Shown: positions 33,370-41,904 of the stretch, one piece after another | Layout of the letters: each line of letters starts with the position of its first letter | Position numbering within the stretch: position 1 is the first letter of the stretch | Origin: Firmicutes bacterium ASF500 | GTDB taxonomy: Bacteria > Bacillota > Clostridia > Oscillospirales > Oscillospiraceae | Assembly (NCBI GenBank): GCA_000492175.2 | Contig: CP097573.1 | Coordinates: 1,178,001 to 1,242,000 of the forward strand | DNA: 64,000 nucleotides | Direction: 5' to 3' | Position numbers and translations under genes: made by a program | Notes under the pieces: model-generated | Told to the model about the DNA's origin: nothing | What the model saw: only the letters and a program-made list of their open reading frames with translations | Database searches by the model: none

Positions 33370-33981
33370 ATGAACACAAAATATGAGATCACGGACATTA
33401 CCCATGAAAAATACCCTTTTCTCCACCGCATCCGCGCCCTGCGGGATATCGGAGATAAAGTAAAGGCTGGAGATTTGGGCGGCTTCGTGGAGGGTGCAGA
33501 CAATTTGTCTACAGAGGACGATGCATCCTGGGTGTTTGAGGACGCCATTGCTGCTGGAAGCGCTTTCGTGGATCAGGATGCTCGCCTGTTCGGGAAAGCG
33601 GTCGCCTGTGGCTGCGCGTATGTATCCCAAGGGGCGACGCTGTCCGCAGATGCCAGAGCGGAGGACAACGCCTATATTCGGGGAGCGGATATGTGCGGAT
33701 GCGCCAGAGCTTCCGGGTACAGCATGATTTTGGACTCGCCCGACACTGGCAGGGCTCCATTCCTCTCCGAAACCTGCGCGGTTTACGGTACCGTGGTGGG
33801 GGATGTACACATCATGGGCGGCGCGGTTGTGCTTGACAATGAAAAAATCATCAACAAAACTCCCGATACGCTGATCATCAAGGGGCGGGAACGCTCCGTG
33901 ATCCGTGCCCCCTCACGGGACAAACTGTCCCCCCGCCAGCCCCAGGAAAAGCAGAAAAAACCGAGGGGTAAGGACAGATGA
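33370..33981 (+). CDS. Left-handed beta-helix protein, first paralogue
   Basis: A 203-residue protein of the YdcK-like hexapeptide/beta-helix type: LHRIRALRDIGDKVKAGDLGG, then turns of DASWVFEDAIAAGSAFV, DARLFGKAVACGCAYV and ARAEDNAYIRGA. The repeats would stack into a beta-helix. I see no catalytic His typical of acyltransferases. It is a close paralogue of the gene at 34438. The tail KPRGKDR overlaps the next start. Confidence 0.65.
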   Translation: MNTKYEITDITHEKYPFLHRIRALRDIGDKVKAGDLGGFVEGADNLSTEDDASWVFEDAIAAGSAFVDQDARLFGKAVACGCAYVSQGATLSADARAEDNAYIRGADMCGCARASGYSMILDSPDTGRAPFLSETCAVYGTVVGDVHIMGGAVVLDNEKIINKTPDTLIIKGRERSVIRAPSRDKLSPRQPQEKQKKPRGKDR

Positions 33982-34184
33982 AGATCAGGAATGTGCATGG
34001 CTATCAGACCTGCGTCCACAGCCGGAAGCGGAAACAGGCCCCCTGGCGGGTCTCCAGCGGCTGTGAAAATCGGGCGCGCCTGTTCACAGGCAAACACTAT
34101 GAACTGCCCAATTCCAGCATCTGCTGTGCCTGCCCATTTTACTGCGAGGAGAAAGGAACTCATGAAACTGACCAAAGAGGATAA
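33978..34184 (+). CDS. Small Cys-rich element protein
   Basis: A 68-residue basic protein with Cys at the start and a cluster near the end (SICCACPFYCEE), suggesting a small metal-binding fold. It overlaps the previous gene (ATGA) and the next gene by 23 bases in another frame. Unknown function; coding status rests on the conserved operon spacing. Confidence 0.4.
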   Translation: MKIRNVHGYQTCVHSRKRKQAPWRVSSGCENRARLFTGKHYELPNSSICCACPFYCEEKGTHETDQRG

Positions 34185-34428
34185 AGAATGGCTGCTGTCC
34201 ATGGGACACAAGGAATGCGATATGCCGCAGATTGAAGCGGCGCTCCACACAGGCAGGACAACGTACAGCCTGGATGGCGAACCGATCACCCGCGCCCAGG
34301 CGCTCCATCTGCTGGGCCGCGAGAGCTATCTGGCCGGTATTTCCAGAAGCGCCTTTCACTTCACTGCGGCGCAGACTGCCGGAAATGGCAAAACCGTATA
34401 TTTTGATTCCTACAAATTATTCCAATAG
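34162..34428 (+). CDS. Small element protein of unknown function
   Basis: An 88-residue soluble protein (MKLTKEDKEWLLSMGHKECD) with AAAGGAA just upstream of ATG 34162. It may be an accessory subunit of a neighbouring gene. No family recognised. Confidence 0.5.
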   Translation: MKLTKEDKEWLLSMGHKECDMPQIEAALHTGRTTYSLDGEPITRAQALHLLGRESYLAGISRSAFHFTAAQTAGNGKTVYFDSYKLFQ

Positions 34429-34437
34429 GGGGGTAGT

Positions 34438-35073
34438 ATGACAAACCAAAAATACGAGATTACCGACATTGCCCACCCCGAATACCCCTTCCTCCACCGC
34501 ATCCGCGCCCTGCGGGACATCGGCAGCGAGGTAAAGGCCGGGGATCTGGGCGGCTTTGTGGAGCATGAGGGCAACCTGTCCTATGAAGATGCTGATTCCT
34601 GGATCTACAACGACGCCATTGCCGCCAACGGGGCGTTTGTGTATGAGGGGGCCGCCCTGCGGGATCACGCCGTGGCTTGCGGCGAGGCCAAAATCTGCAA
34701 AGGAGCGGTACTGTCCGACCGGGCCAGGGCGGAAGATCATGCCCATGTGGCCGGTGGGCGGATGGAGAATTATGCCCGACTGTCCGGACACGGGCTGGTC
34801 TCCGCCATCTCCCCCTCCAAGTTTCCCGTCCTCTCCGGCGAATGCACTGTCTATGGCATCGTGGCGGGCAATGTGCTGGTGACCTCCCAGGCGGTGGTGC
34901 TGGGTGACGAGAAGATCGCCCATGACGGGCTGGATCAGTTGGTGGTCACCGAGCGCGGCCGCAGCATCCAGAGAAGCCCGAACCGGGACAAGCTGCTGCC
35001 CAGCGCGGAGTATTTCGGGTATGAGCCGCCAAAGCGGAAGCCCAGGCGGAAGCAAAAGGAGGCGGAGCGGTGA
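34438..35073 (+). CDS. Left-handed beta-helix protein, second paralogue
   Basis: A 211-residue protein very similar to the one at 33370: LHRIRALRDIGSEVKAGDLGG, DADSWIYNDAIAANGAFV, and YGIVAGNVLVTSQAVVLGDEK. The two copies flank two small genes, indicating a local duplication. The tail RRKQKEAER overlaps the next GTG start. Confidence 0.65.
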   Translation: MTNQKYEITDIAHPEYPFLHRIRALRDIGSEVKAGDLGGFVEHEGNLSYEDADSWIYNDAIAANGAFVYEGAALRDHAVACGEAKICKGAVLSDRARAEDHAHVAGGRMENYARLSGHGLVSAISPSKFPVLSGECTVYGIVAGNVLVTSQAVVLGDEKIAHDGLDQLVVTERGRSIQRSPNRDKLLPSAEYFGYEPPKRKPRRKQKEAER

Positions 35074-35855
35074 GCAGTTTTTTTGATCAGGAGCTGTGGC
35101 GGCTGTTCGGGGATGGCAAAACCTTTGACAACCCAGCCTGTTCGGGTCGGGCCTGTCTCGGAACATTGGGCAAGGATCTGCGGGTGCGGGCGCAATTCAT
35201 CTCCACCCACATCTCCGGCGAGTATGACGCCCTGAAACTGACGGTGCTGAACCGCACGGACGGGCCGGTGGACACTCTGGTGCTGAAGCTGCGGGACCTG
35301 CTGGGCAAGAAGCCCGTCCCCGGCAACCCCAACTTCCGCAGTGGAGTGATCCCCCACATCTGGGATGACTACGGAAAGTTCGAGTGGTACGCATACCGGC
35401 CCACCGCCGCCGACTACGAGACGATCCGGCAGGCCGTGGGACAATACCTGGATGTCTTCCGGGACCGGCAGCAGGAACGCATCCAGGACGGCCCCAAGCT
35501 GGTATACATCTGCGCTCCCCTTCGGGGGGACGTGGAGAAAAACATTGAATTCGCCCGCCAGAAAGCCCAGGAGGTGTTTCAGATGGGCGATATCCCTGTC
35601 TGCCCCCATCTCATGTTCCCGCCCATTGCCGACCCGGAGAATCCCCAGCAGGATCAGGCGGCGCGGGATATGGGCCTGCGGCTGGTGGAGTCCTGTCAGG
35701 AAGTCCACGTCTACGGCCCAGAGTGGACGGAGGGAATGTGGGCGGAGATCCGCCACGCCATGGATATGGGCATTGAGGTCAAGACCGACCAGGAGACCAT
35801 TGGGCGCAGCCCGCCCCACAGGCAGGCTCCCCGGAAAGGCAGGGGTGCGCGATGA
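35070..35855 (+). CDS. DUF4406-type protein with N-terminal extension
   Basis: A 261-residue protein. The C-terminal part (from about 148) has the nucleoside-deoxyribosyltransferase-like DUF4406 pattern: LVYICAPLRGDVEKNIEFAR, CPHLMFPPIAD and TEGMWAEIRHAMDMGIEV. The N-terminal 140 residues are separate and unknown. It may act on nucleotides or nucleotide signals. It starts at GTG 35070 overlapping the previous stop. Confidence 0.65.
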   Translation: MSSFFDQELWRLFGDGKTFDNPACSGRACLGTLGKDLRVRAQFISTHISGEYDALKLTVLNRTDGPVDTLVLKLRDLLGKKPVPGNPNFRSGVIPHIWDDYGKFEWYAYRPTAADYETIRQAVGQYLDVFRDRQQERIQDGPKLVYICAPLRGDVEKNIEFARQKAQEVFQMGDIPVCPHLMFPPIADPENPQQDQAARDMGLRLVESCQEVHVYGPEWTEGMWAEIRHAMDMGIEVKTDQETIGRSPPHRQAPRKGRGAR

Positions 35856-35978
35856 GCAGTGGGCTGCGAGACACGCTGAAAGAACCCTGTAAAGCAGATC
35901 ACCACAGACGACCTGCGGTGCCTGGAGGATCAGGAGGGCCTCATCCTCCAGGGCTGCGGCGGACCACCCCAGGAGTGG

Positions 35979-36485
35979 GTGGACGGCATCAACGATCTGC
36001 TCACCGAGGCCGGCATTTTGTTGAATGCCAGTGTCTTTGAAACTGAGTCTGTGTCCTCCTTCCAGCACGATGGCGTGACCTGCCTGCTGTTTCCCTTCGA
36101 GGGAGTCGAGCTGGATATGGGCAGGTTGGCCATGTGGCGGCTCCAGACCCACGGGCAGTTCGGCGGCACATGGCTCTCCGACTATGTTCCCAACCGGCTG
36201 GGCGGTTTTGCACAGGAGCAGGTTCCGCGGAAGCCCCAGAAGCCCCAGATGGAGCTGCTGGGACAGGACGGCAACATCTTCGGCATCATGGGCCGCGCTT
36301 CCCGCCTGCTGAAGCGGGCCGGACAGCATGAGCAGGCCGATGAGATGATCAGCCGTGTGACCGCCTGCGGCAGCTACGATGAGGCCCTCAACATCATCAG
36401 CGAGTATGTGGAGACAGAGCTGTCTCCACCTGCTACACCCCAAAAATCTAACAAAAAGAAAGTGAGGAACACACATGAGCGATAA
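35979..36485 (+). CDS. Element protein with damaged or unusual 5' end
   Basis: A 168-residue product from GTG 35979, but the same frame is clearly coding back to about 35889 (VKQITTDDLRCLEDQEGL), after an in-frame TGA at 35877. No ATG, GTG or TTG lies between. An ATG at 35852 with a good ribosome site reads in another frame (MSSGLRDTLKE). The gene is therefore frameshifted near its start, or a deletion has joined one gene start to another gene body. The rest (GRLAMWRLQTHGQFGGTWLS) is intact. The tail KKKVRNTHER overlaps the next gene. Confidence 0.5.
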   Translation: MDGINDLLTEAGILLNASVFETESVSSFQHDGVTCLLFPFEGVELDMGRLAMWRLQTHGQFGGTWLSDYVPNRLGGFAQEQVPRKPQKPQMELLGQDGNIFGIMGRASRLLKRAGQHEQADEMISRVTACGSYDEALNIISEYVETELSPPATPQKSNKKKVRNTHER

Positions 36486-37203
36486 TCCCAAGTGGGAGAT
36501 CATCCAGGGCGATGCCCTGAAGCTGCTGGGGGGCTTCTCCCCCGGCTCCTTCGACGCCGTCATCACCGACCCGCCCTACGCCTCCGGGGGCCGCACCCAG
36601 GCGGAGAAGAACAAGTCCACCGCCAAGAAGTATTCCAGCATGGGGGACGCCGCGCCCCCGCCCTTCGAGGGGGACGCCAAGGACCAGCGCTCCTGGACCC
36701 GCTGGGCGGCGGAGTGGCTGGCGGACGCCCGGAAGCTGTGCAAGCCCGGCGCCCCGGTGTGTATGTTCATCGACTGGAGGCAGCTCCCCGCCGCCTCCGA
36801 CGCCCTCCAGTGGGCGGGTTGGATCTGGCGCGGCACCGCCGTCTGGGACAAGGGCAACTCCCGCCCCCAGAAGGGCCGCTTCCGCCAGCAGGCCGAGTAC
36901 ATCGTCTGGGGCTCCAACGGCGATATGCCCATCAGCCGCCCCGTCCCCTGTCTGCCGGGGGTGTTCAAGTACGGCAACCCCCAGAACCGCATCCACCTGA
37001 CGGAGAAGCCTCTCCAGCTCATGCGGGACATCGTGAAGATCACTGAGCCGGGGGGCCGCATCCTGGATCCCTTTGCCGGGTCGGGCACCACGGTGCTGGC
37101 CGCTGTACTGGAGGGCTATACCGCCACCGGCATCGAGGTCACGGAGGAGTACGCCCACCGCGCCAGGGAGCGGATCGCCCAGGAGCTGGCCCAGGCGGCG
37201 TGA
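36475..37203 (+). CDS. Site-specific DNA methyltransferase (amino-methyltransferase, DPPY type)
   Basis: A 242-residue enzyme of the beta order: catalytic motif TDPPYASGG near residues 30-38, a central variable region, and the SAM-binding LDPFAGSGTTVLAA near 197-210. It methylates adenine N6 or cytosine N4. It is the second DNA methyltransferase on the element. The start overlaps the previous gene by 11 bases. No restriction enzyme is nearby. Confidence 0.88.
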   Translation: MSDNPKWEIIQGDALKLLGGFSPGSFDAVITDPPYASGGRTQAEKNKSTAKKYSSMGDAAPPPFEGDAKDQRSWTRWAAEWLADARKLCKPGAPVCMFIDWRQLPAASDALQWAGWIWRGTAVWDKGNSRPQKGRFRQQAEYIVWGSNGDMPISRPVPCLPGVFKYGNPQNRIHLTEKPLQLMRDIVKITEPGGRILDPFAGSGTTVLAAVLEGYTATGIEVTEEYAHRARERIAQELAQAA

Positions 37204-37288
37204 CCGATAACTGTCTGCCGATTTATGTGGATATTGCCGCGAAGGTGCGGTATGATGTGGGCTACCAAAATAACAGGAGGTGCCAGAA

Positions 37289-37591
37289 ATGCAAGTGAAT
37301 TTTACCTTTGACAAGGCCGCCGTAGAGCGGCGGGGCCACACGCTGGAGGATGTGCATCGGACGGTAAAAAGCCTGTTCGCCGTCCACGAGCTTCCCTGCG
37401 TCTCGGATGGCGACACCCTGTCTTTCAAAGACAAGGGCCACGGCGATGACTTCGCCTGTATGTGGGATATCATCCTGTCCCTGCTGCGCTCCGAGTGGTT
37501 CTTGGAGTGCGCCGCCGCCTGCGTCTGGCAGGACGAGGGCGGCGAGGAGGATATACTCGCCCAGGCCGGAAAGGTACGGGGTGCTGTGTAG
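37289..37591 (+). CDS. Small protein preceding vapD, possible antitoxin
   Basis: A 100-residue acidic protein (VNFTFDKAAVERRGHTLEDV, CMWDIILSLLRSEWFLECAA) with CAGGAGG 8 bases before ATG 37289. One base separates its stop from vapD, the usual layout of a toxin-antitoxin pair. It has no known antitoxin fold that I recognise. Confidence 0.5.
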   Translation: MQVNFTFDKAAVERRGHTLEDVHRTVKSLFAVHELPCVSDGDTLSFKDKGHGDDFACMWDIILSLLRSEWFLECAAACVWQDEGGEEDILAQAGKVRGAV

Positions 37592-37592
37592 C

Positions 37593-37985
37593 ATGGGAAG
37601 CAGGAAAGAGATCACCTTTGATCTAAGCCAGGACGCGCTGAGGCAGCACTATCCCCGTAAGGAGACGGCTCAGGACCCGCAGTTTTTTAAGCGGGCCTAC
37701 AAGGACATCCAGCGGTTCATGGAGGCCAGCGGCTTTGAGCGGCGGCAGTATTCTGTGTATGTCTCCGCGGAGAAGCTGACCGCACTGGATGTTGCTGTCC
37801 TCACTCAGCAGATGGCGGAACAGTTCCCCTGGCTGCGGCACTGCGTCAAGGAGATCACAGCAACGAACATCGGGGCGCGGCACAGCCTCCTGGGGCTGCT
37901 GCGCCCCGATGCGCCGCCCGTTGAACTTCTTCCGCTGTCTGCGGCAAAAGGGCAGCAGAAAAAGAGAAAAGTACCGGAACGATAG
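37593..37985 (+). CDS. vapD: VapD-like ribonuclease (Cas2-fold)
   Basis: A 130-residue protein with the VapD pattern: ITFDLSQDALRQHYP, YKDIQRFMEASGFERRQYSVYV, then LAVLTQQ-type helix DVAVLTQQMAEQFPWLRHCV. VapD proteins share the Cas2 fold and cut RNA. The Asp after the first strand (FDLS) matches the expected catalytic residue. The C-terminal extension KKRKVPER resembles other tails in this operon although no gene start overlaps it. Confidence 0.75.
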   Translation: MGSRKEITFDLSQDALRQHYPRKETAQDPQFFKRAYKDIQRFMEASGFERRQYSVYVSAEKLTALDVAVLTQQMAEQFPWLRHCVKEITATNIGARHSLLGLLRPDAPPVELLPLSAAKGQQKKRKVPER

Positions 37986-38025
37986 CTGTGAAACGTGTTC
38001 ATAGAAACACGTTTTGCAGCTCTTT
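37984..38025 (+). terminator. Hairpin after vapD
   Basis: The arms AAACGTGTT (37991-37999) and AACACGTTT (38006-38014), extended by AGCTG/CAGCT, are followed by CTTTT. It probably ends the vapD unit or attenuates the next gene. Confidence 0.65.
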
Positions 38026-38044
38026 TATTACCCGGAGGTGAGCC

Positions 38045-39748
38045 ATGAAATACTATCCCATCGATGAGGCCCTGGCCCGCAGGGCAAAAACCATGATCAG
38101 CTTCTCCGACTACGTGGAGGGCAGCGCCACAGCGGAATACCGCCGTGCTGTGGATGAGGCCGCCCGTCTCGCGGAGCAGCAGAAGCGGAAAGTAGATCCC
38201 ATCCACCATGACCGGATCGACCAACTGCTGGATACCTACTCCCGCAGGCTGGCGGAGAACATCAACCAGAGCAATGCCATCACCGCCCGTGTGCCCTCCA
38301 TCCTGATTGCGGGCGGCAGTAATTTCCCTGTGCATAAAAAAGAAAAGCAGAACCAGGCGGCGAACACCAATCTGGCGGAGTGGCGGCAGATCCAGGGCCT
38401 GCTGGACAAGATCCGCGGCACAGGCAGGGGCGGTATCAGCGCCGATGACCCGGAAGCTGTGCGGAAGCTGAAGCTCAAGCTGGCGGGGCTGGAGCGGGAT
38501 CAGGAGAAAATGAAAGCGGTCAACGCCCACTACCGCAAGCATAAGACGCTGGACGGCTGTCCACAGCTTGCCCCGGATGAGGCTGAAAAGATACAGGCTT
38601 CCATGGCCCGCGACTGGAGGAAGGATCCCAAGCCCTATCCCAGTTTCCATCTCACCAACAATAACGCCATGATCCGGCAAACCAAAAAGCGGATCGAGGA
38701 GCTGTCCACCAAAGCGGAAACGGAATATGAGGGCTGGGCCTTTGAGGGCGGCGAGGTGCAAATGAACCGGGAGAGCAACCGGCTCCGGGTGTTCTTCCAT
38801 GAGAAGCCCGACCGGGATACCTGCTCCGCCATGCGGCACAGCGGCTTCAAATGGGCGCCCAGCGTGGGCGCGTGGCAGAGGCAGCTCACCGACAACGCCA
38901 TCTACGCCGCCAAGCATCTGGACTGCCTCCGGCCTCTGTCCGGGGAGCGGCCCGCGCCGGAGCAGGCGGGATCTGTGCAGGAACCGGCCCAGGACGCCGT
39001 TGTCGGGTGGGTCTTTTACATCATCGCTGATTTGAAAACCTGGGCGGACAACGCTGCGGAACGCAGTGAACTGGAGCATTTCCCCTCTTTTGAAGCAGCC
39101 AAGGCCCGGTTTGACGAGCTGCGGGGCGAACCTTACAACAGCGAGGCCGTGGAACCCGGCCCGGACGGACAGCCTCCCGCCCGCCTGACCCTGGGCATCG
39201 AAAGCGCGGACGGCATGAGCGCCGTTGACATTCTCCATGTGCGTCAGGGAGAGAACTACCTCGTCACCGACTTCACCCGGTCGGAACGGCTCCGGGACGA
39301 TCCCATGGTCATGGATATCCTCTCCCGTGTCTCTCGTGAGATAGGCTTTGAGCGGGTGCGAGTATGGGAGCAGGCAGACGGTGGCCGGCAACTGCTGTCC
39401 GTGGTTCCCTTTGCGGAGTGGGATAATCCCTGGTTTCCCTCTGCCACACCGGGCAGGATCGCCGCCCAATACTGTACTCTGCTGCATGAGTGCTACCCGC
39501 TCCCCACGGATGACGAGATCCACAGCGGGCAGATCGCGGAGATCGTCAAGTCCCTCCAGAAAGAGGGAAAGCGCGGCGCGGATCAGATGGCGCTGGCTGT
39601 GGCCGGATTCGGCGCCACATTTTCCGACAATGCCGCTGTTCAGAAGCAGGCGGAGGCTCTCATGAAAGAGCTGGCCCGATATGACGCGCCGGGGCTGGAC
39701 GAGGCACGGCAGCGGAGACTCAAACACAAGAAATCCCCGGAACGGTAG
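38045..39748 (+). CDS. Large element protein of unknown function
   Basis: A 567-residue protein. The N-terminal 240 residues are helical and basic (TYSRRLAENINQSNAITAR, KKRIEELSTKAETEYEG). A short region near 245-300 (RVFFHEKPDRDTCSAMRHSG, FKWAPSVGAWQRQLTD) is common in phage and element proteins with DNA-processing domains. The C-terminal half is acidic. There are no nuclease or helicase motifs. It starts after GGAGGTGAG and ends KHKKSPER with no overlapping gene. Confidence 0.5.
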   Translation: MKYYPIDEALARRAKTMISFSDYVEGSATAEYRRAVDEAARLAEQQKRKVDPIHHDRIDQLLDTYSRRLAENINQSNAITARVPSILIAGGSNFPVHKKEKQNQAANTNLAEWRQIQGLLDKIRGTGRGGISADDPEAVRKLKLKLAGLERDQEKMKAVNAHYRKHKTLDGCPQLAPDEAEKIQASMARDWRKDPKPYPSFHLTNNNAMIRQTKKRIEELSTKAETEYEGWAFEGGEVQMNRESNRLRVFFHEKPDRDTCSAMRHSGFKWAPSVGAWQRQLTDNAIYAAKHLDCLRPLSGERPAPEQAGSVQEPAQDAVVGWVFYIIADLKTWADNAAERSELEHFPSFEAAKARFDELRGEPYNSEAVEPGPDGQPPARLTLGIESADGMSAVDILHVRQGENYLVTDFTRSERLRDDPMVMDILSRVSREIGFERVRVWEQADGGRQLLSVVPFAEWDNPWFPSATPGRIAAQYCTLLHECYPLPTDDEIHSGQIAEIVKSLQKEGKRGADQMALAVAGFGATFSDNAAVQKQAEALMKELARYDAPGLDEARQRRLKHKKSPER

Positions 39749-39786
39749 AGGACAAGGTGACAACAATTCACCTTGCCTCTCTTTTT
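39748..39786 (+). terminator. Terminator after the large unknown gene
   Basis: Arms at about 39748-39760 and 39767-39780 (CAAGGTGA with TTCACCTTG at the core) are followed by CTTTTT. Confidence 0.8.
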
Positions 39787-39831
39787 ATAGAAAACAGGGT
39801 GAATGTATTACACCCAATGGGAGGTAAGAAT

Positions 39832-40227
39832 TTGCCACAATCCACGATCAACGGCTGTTTCTACTTCAAGGCCAGCCATGCCCAAGAACTGATGGAGGAC
39901 AAGGCCATGCAGCCCATCCAGGTGGAGGTAGTCAAGATACTCCAACTGACAGGCCAGCAGTTTCGGGACTTTTCCGCCAATTTGCTGCGAGATATGCCCT
40001 TCCTTATTCCAAATAAGAACCTCACAGGCTATGACAAGGGGGTGACCCGCTGCCTGCTGGTGACCACCCGGAGCCGCAGGGACGGTATCCTGGTGGACTG
40101 CCAGGGCTTCAACTTCGCCCGATATTCGTGCTATGTTTCCGACAAACACAGCCTTGACCTACGGGATGTGCCGGTGGATCACTACGATCTGAAGCTCCGG
40201 CAGCCCCGGAGCCAGCGGGAGCGGTGA
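39832..40227 (+). CDS. Element protein of unknown function, TTG start
   Basis: A 131-residue protein. TTG 39832 is preferred because GGGAGGT lies about 7 bases upstream; the longer frame from 39757 runs through the terminator hairpin. Its sequence (STINGCFYFKASHAQELMED, TRCLLVTTRSRRDGILVD) has no recognised motif. It ends PRSQRER. Confidence 0.5.
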   Translation: MPQSTINGCFYFKASHAQELMEDKAMQPIQVEVVKILQLTGQQFRDFSANLLRDMPFLIPNKNLTGYDKGVTRCLLVTTRSRRDGILVDCQGFNFARYSCYVSDKHSLDLRDVPVDHYDLKLRQPRSQRER

Positions 40228-40246
40228 TGGTTTTCCCTTCAAGAGA

Positions 40247-40340
40247 GCGGGCGCCGCCCGCCATTTCAATCAACCTACCGCTTGGAGAAAAGCCCCGCCA
40301 ACGGCGGGGCCGAGGCCATCGCCGCCCCTGGCGGCGATGG
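40247..40340. repeat. Left hairpin cluster (three stem-loops)
   Basis: Three successive stem-loops: 40247-40261 (6 bp), 40292-40310 (8 bp, loop AAC) and 40316-40340 (11 bp, loop CCT). The gene-free stretch 40228-40620 also holds a long inverted repeat (40463-40534) and an 8-bp hairpin at 40550-40568. Confidence 0.75.
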
Positions 40341-40462
40341 AGACCAACTAAGCATTTGTCAAGAGGAATTTTAAGAGATGGGAAATTTTAACTTCACAAA
40401 TAAAGACATCAAAAATAGAGCCACTCGAAGGGTGGCGTTCAAACAGGGTGTAAGCAGGTAGC

Positions 40463-40534
40463 ACAGGCCCACAAGCCAGTCAAGGCATTGGCTTCGCCAC
40501 GCCTTCGGCGGCCTTGACAGCCTCGTGTGCCTGT
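40463..40534. repeat. Long imperfect inverted repeat
   Basis: Arms of about 24 bases (beginning ACAGGC at 40463, ending GCCTGT at 40534, with exact GTCAAGGC/GCCTTGAC at the inner ends) enclose a GC-rich loop that itself folds. Part of the IS end, an oriT-like structure or a regulatory RNA are all possible. Confidence 0.5.
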
Positions 40535-40620
40535 ACTTTGGAGTAATCAAGAGGGGCGTTGCCCCTCTCTGCACAAGAGTGCCTATGTTGATCTCAGGTC
40601 ACTTTAACAAGATAAGTTTC

Positions 40621-41904
40621 TTAGGCTGCACGTGAAATATTGGGGTGTTTCAGAAGTTCGATATGTTCTTCTGGGGTGCGAAGTTCAAAAGGTTTTTTAT
40701 CCCTCAGCACAGCAAATATGATGTTGACCAATTTACGCATGATGATACATTTCACAACTTTGGGTTCTTTCGTTTTAACTTTCTCAGCATAGTAATTGGC
40801 CAAAACGGGATTTGCGGGTTCTTTTCCCTTCACTGGATGTACAGCAGACTGTGCGCAAATATCCAGAATTGCTCTGGCATAGGGAGAGCCGCGCTTGGAG
40901 ATTTTGGTCTTGGTTCCAACAAATTTACCAGACTGTCTGGTAGACGGGTCCATGCCAAAGAACGCGACAAGCTGCTTTGGCTTTTGGAATAACGAGAAAT
41001 CACCAATTTCGGCGCGCAGCAGGACAGCGGAATAGAGGCCAATTCCGGGAATTGTCTGGAGCAGACTAACCTCGAATTTAACGGATGGGTCCTCAGTTGC
41101 CAGTTCAATGATTCGCTTTTTTAGTGTTTCGATATGCCGCTGAAGTCCCTCAAGCAGTTCCGCAACCGTGACGATCAGGACGGAATACGCCTCTCGTTTC
41201 AAGTTGATCTCCTCCGCATTTTCCGCCGCCCTCCGAAGTGCAGCCACTTTCTTTATCACATAATCCGTAGTAACACCTCTCCTGGCATACTTTGAGATGG
41301 TTTCTGCCAGCTGCTCGGGGTCAGCAGCAAGGATGGCTGCCGGGGACGGATATGTCTTTAGGATACCAAGCGAGGATTTGCACGCAACACGGCTGAAAAC
41401 TCGCGCATAGCCTGGGAAAGCCTGATCCAGCAGTGAAGTCAATCGGTTCACATACGCAGTATGGCTATTCATAATATCAGCACGCTGGCGGCAATAATCT
41501 CGTATGTTGCTCAGCAGTTCGTTTGGCTGGTTCGTGGTGTGTAAGGTTTTCAAACGATAGAGCAACGCTAACCGATGCGCATCAGATTTATCGCTTTTTA
41601 CCTTGCGGATGTTGATGTTTTTGAGAGCGCCCGACTGCATGGGGTTAATGACCATGACTTCATATCCAGCTGATTGCAGAAATTGCGCAATCACTCGGTG
41701 ATAATGGGCAGTGGACTCCATCACGATCTCAGGCTTTTCCCTAAATTCCCGTGCTGCCGCCTCCAGTGCGGCAAGAGAGCGTCGCAGACTTGTGGCATCA
41801 TGGAAGATGTGAACTGTTTGGAAAACTTTGTTGTCTGGCGTAATGATGCACATATCACTAAAATCTTTGCTGACATCAATGCCCGCTACTGGTTTTTCCG
41901 GCAT
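40621..41904 (-). CDS. IS110-family transposase (bridge-RNA-type recombinase)
   Basis: A 427-residue DEDD-type recombinase. The N-terminal RuvC-like domain has Asp in AGIDVSKDF, Glu in VMESTAHYH and the Asp pair in KSDKSDAHRLALL. The C-terminal Tnp2/Transposase_20 domain has LLQTIPGIGLYSA and the reactive Ser in KRGSPYARAIL. Both domains are complete, so it is probably active. IS110 elements use a bridge RNA from their non-coding end to choose donor and target. The 220 bases upstream of its start fit that role. Confidence 0.92.
   Translation of the reverse strand: MPEKPVAGIDVSKDFSDMCIITPDNKVFQTVHIFHDATSLRRSLAALEAAAREFREKPEIVMESTAHYHRVIAQFLQSAGYEVMVINPMQSGALKNINIRKVKSDKSDAHRLALLYRLKTLHTTNQPNELLSNIRDYCRQRADIMNSHTAYVNRLTSLLDQAFPGYARVFSRVACKSSLGILKTYPSPAAILAADPEQLAETISKYARRGVTTDYVIKKVAALRRAAENAEEINLKREAYSVLIVTVAELLEGLQRHIETLKKRIIELATEDPSVKFEVSLLQTIPGIGLYSAVLLRAEIGDFSLFQKPKQLVAFFGMDPSTRQSGKFVGTKTKISKRGSPYARAILDICAQSAVHPVKGKEPANPVLANYYAEKVKTKEPKVVKCIIMRKLVNIIFAVLRDKKPFELRTPEEHIELLKHPNISRAA

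Noticed and set aside
34935..36566. A 543-residue minus-strand frame
   Set aside because: Crosses four well-spaced plus-strand genes and has no recognisable motif.
26589..37203. Restriction-modification systems around the two DNA methyltransferases
   Set aside because: No endonuclease, specificity subunit or helicase gene lies beside either one; they look like orphan enzymes.
37805..39766. A 653-residue minus-strand frame
   Set aside because: Opposite vapD and the large unknown gene, no ribosome site, shadow-like composition.
40371..40574. A 67-residue minus-strand frame beside the IS element
   Set aside because: It lies in the hairpin-rich non-coding stretch, has no ribosome site, and overlaps the long inverted repeat.
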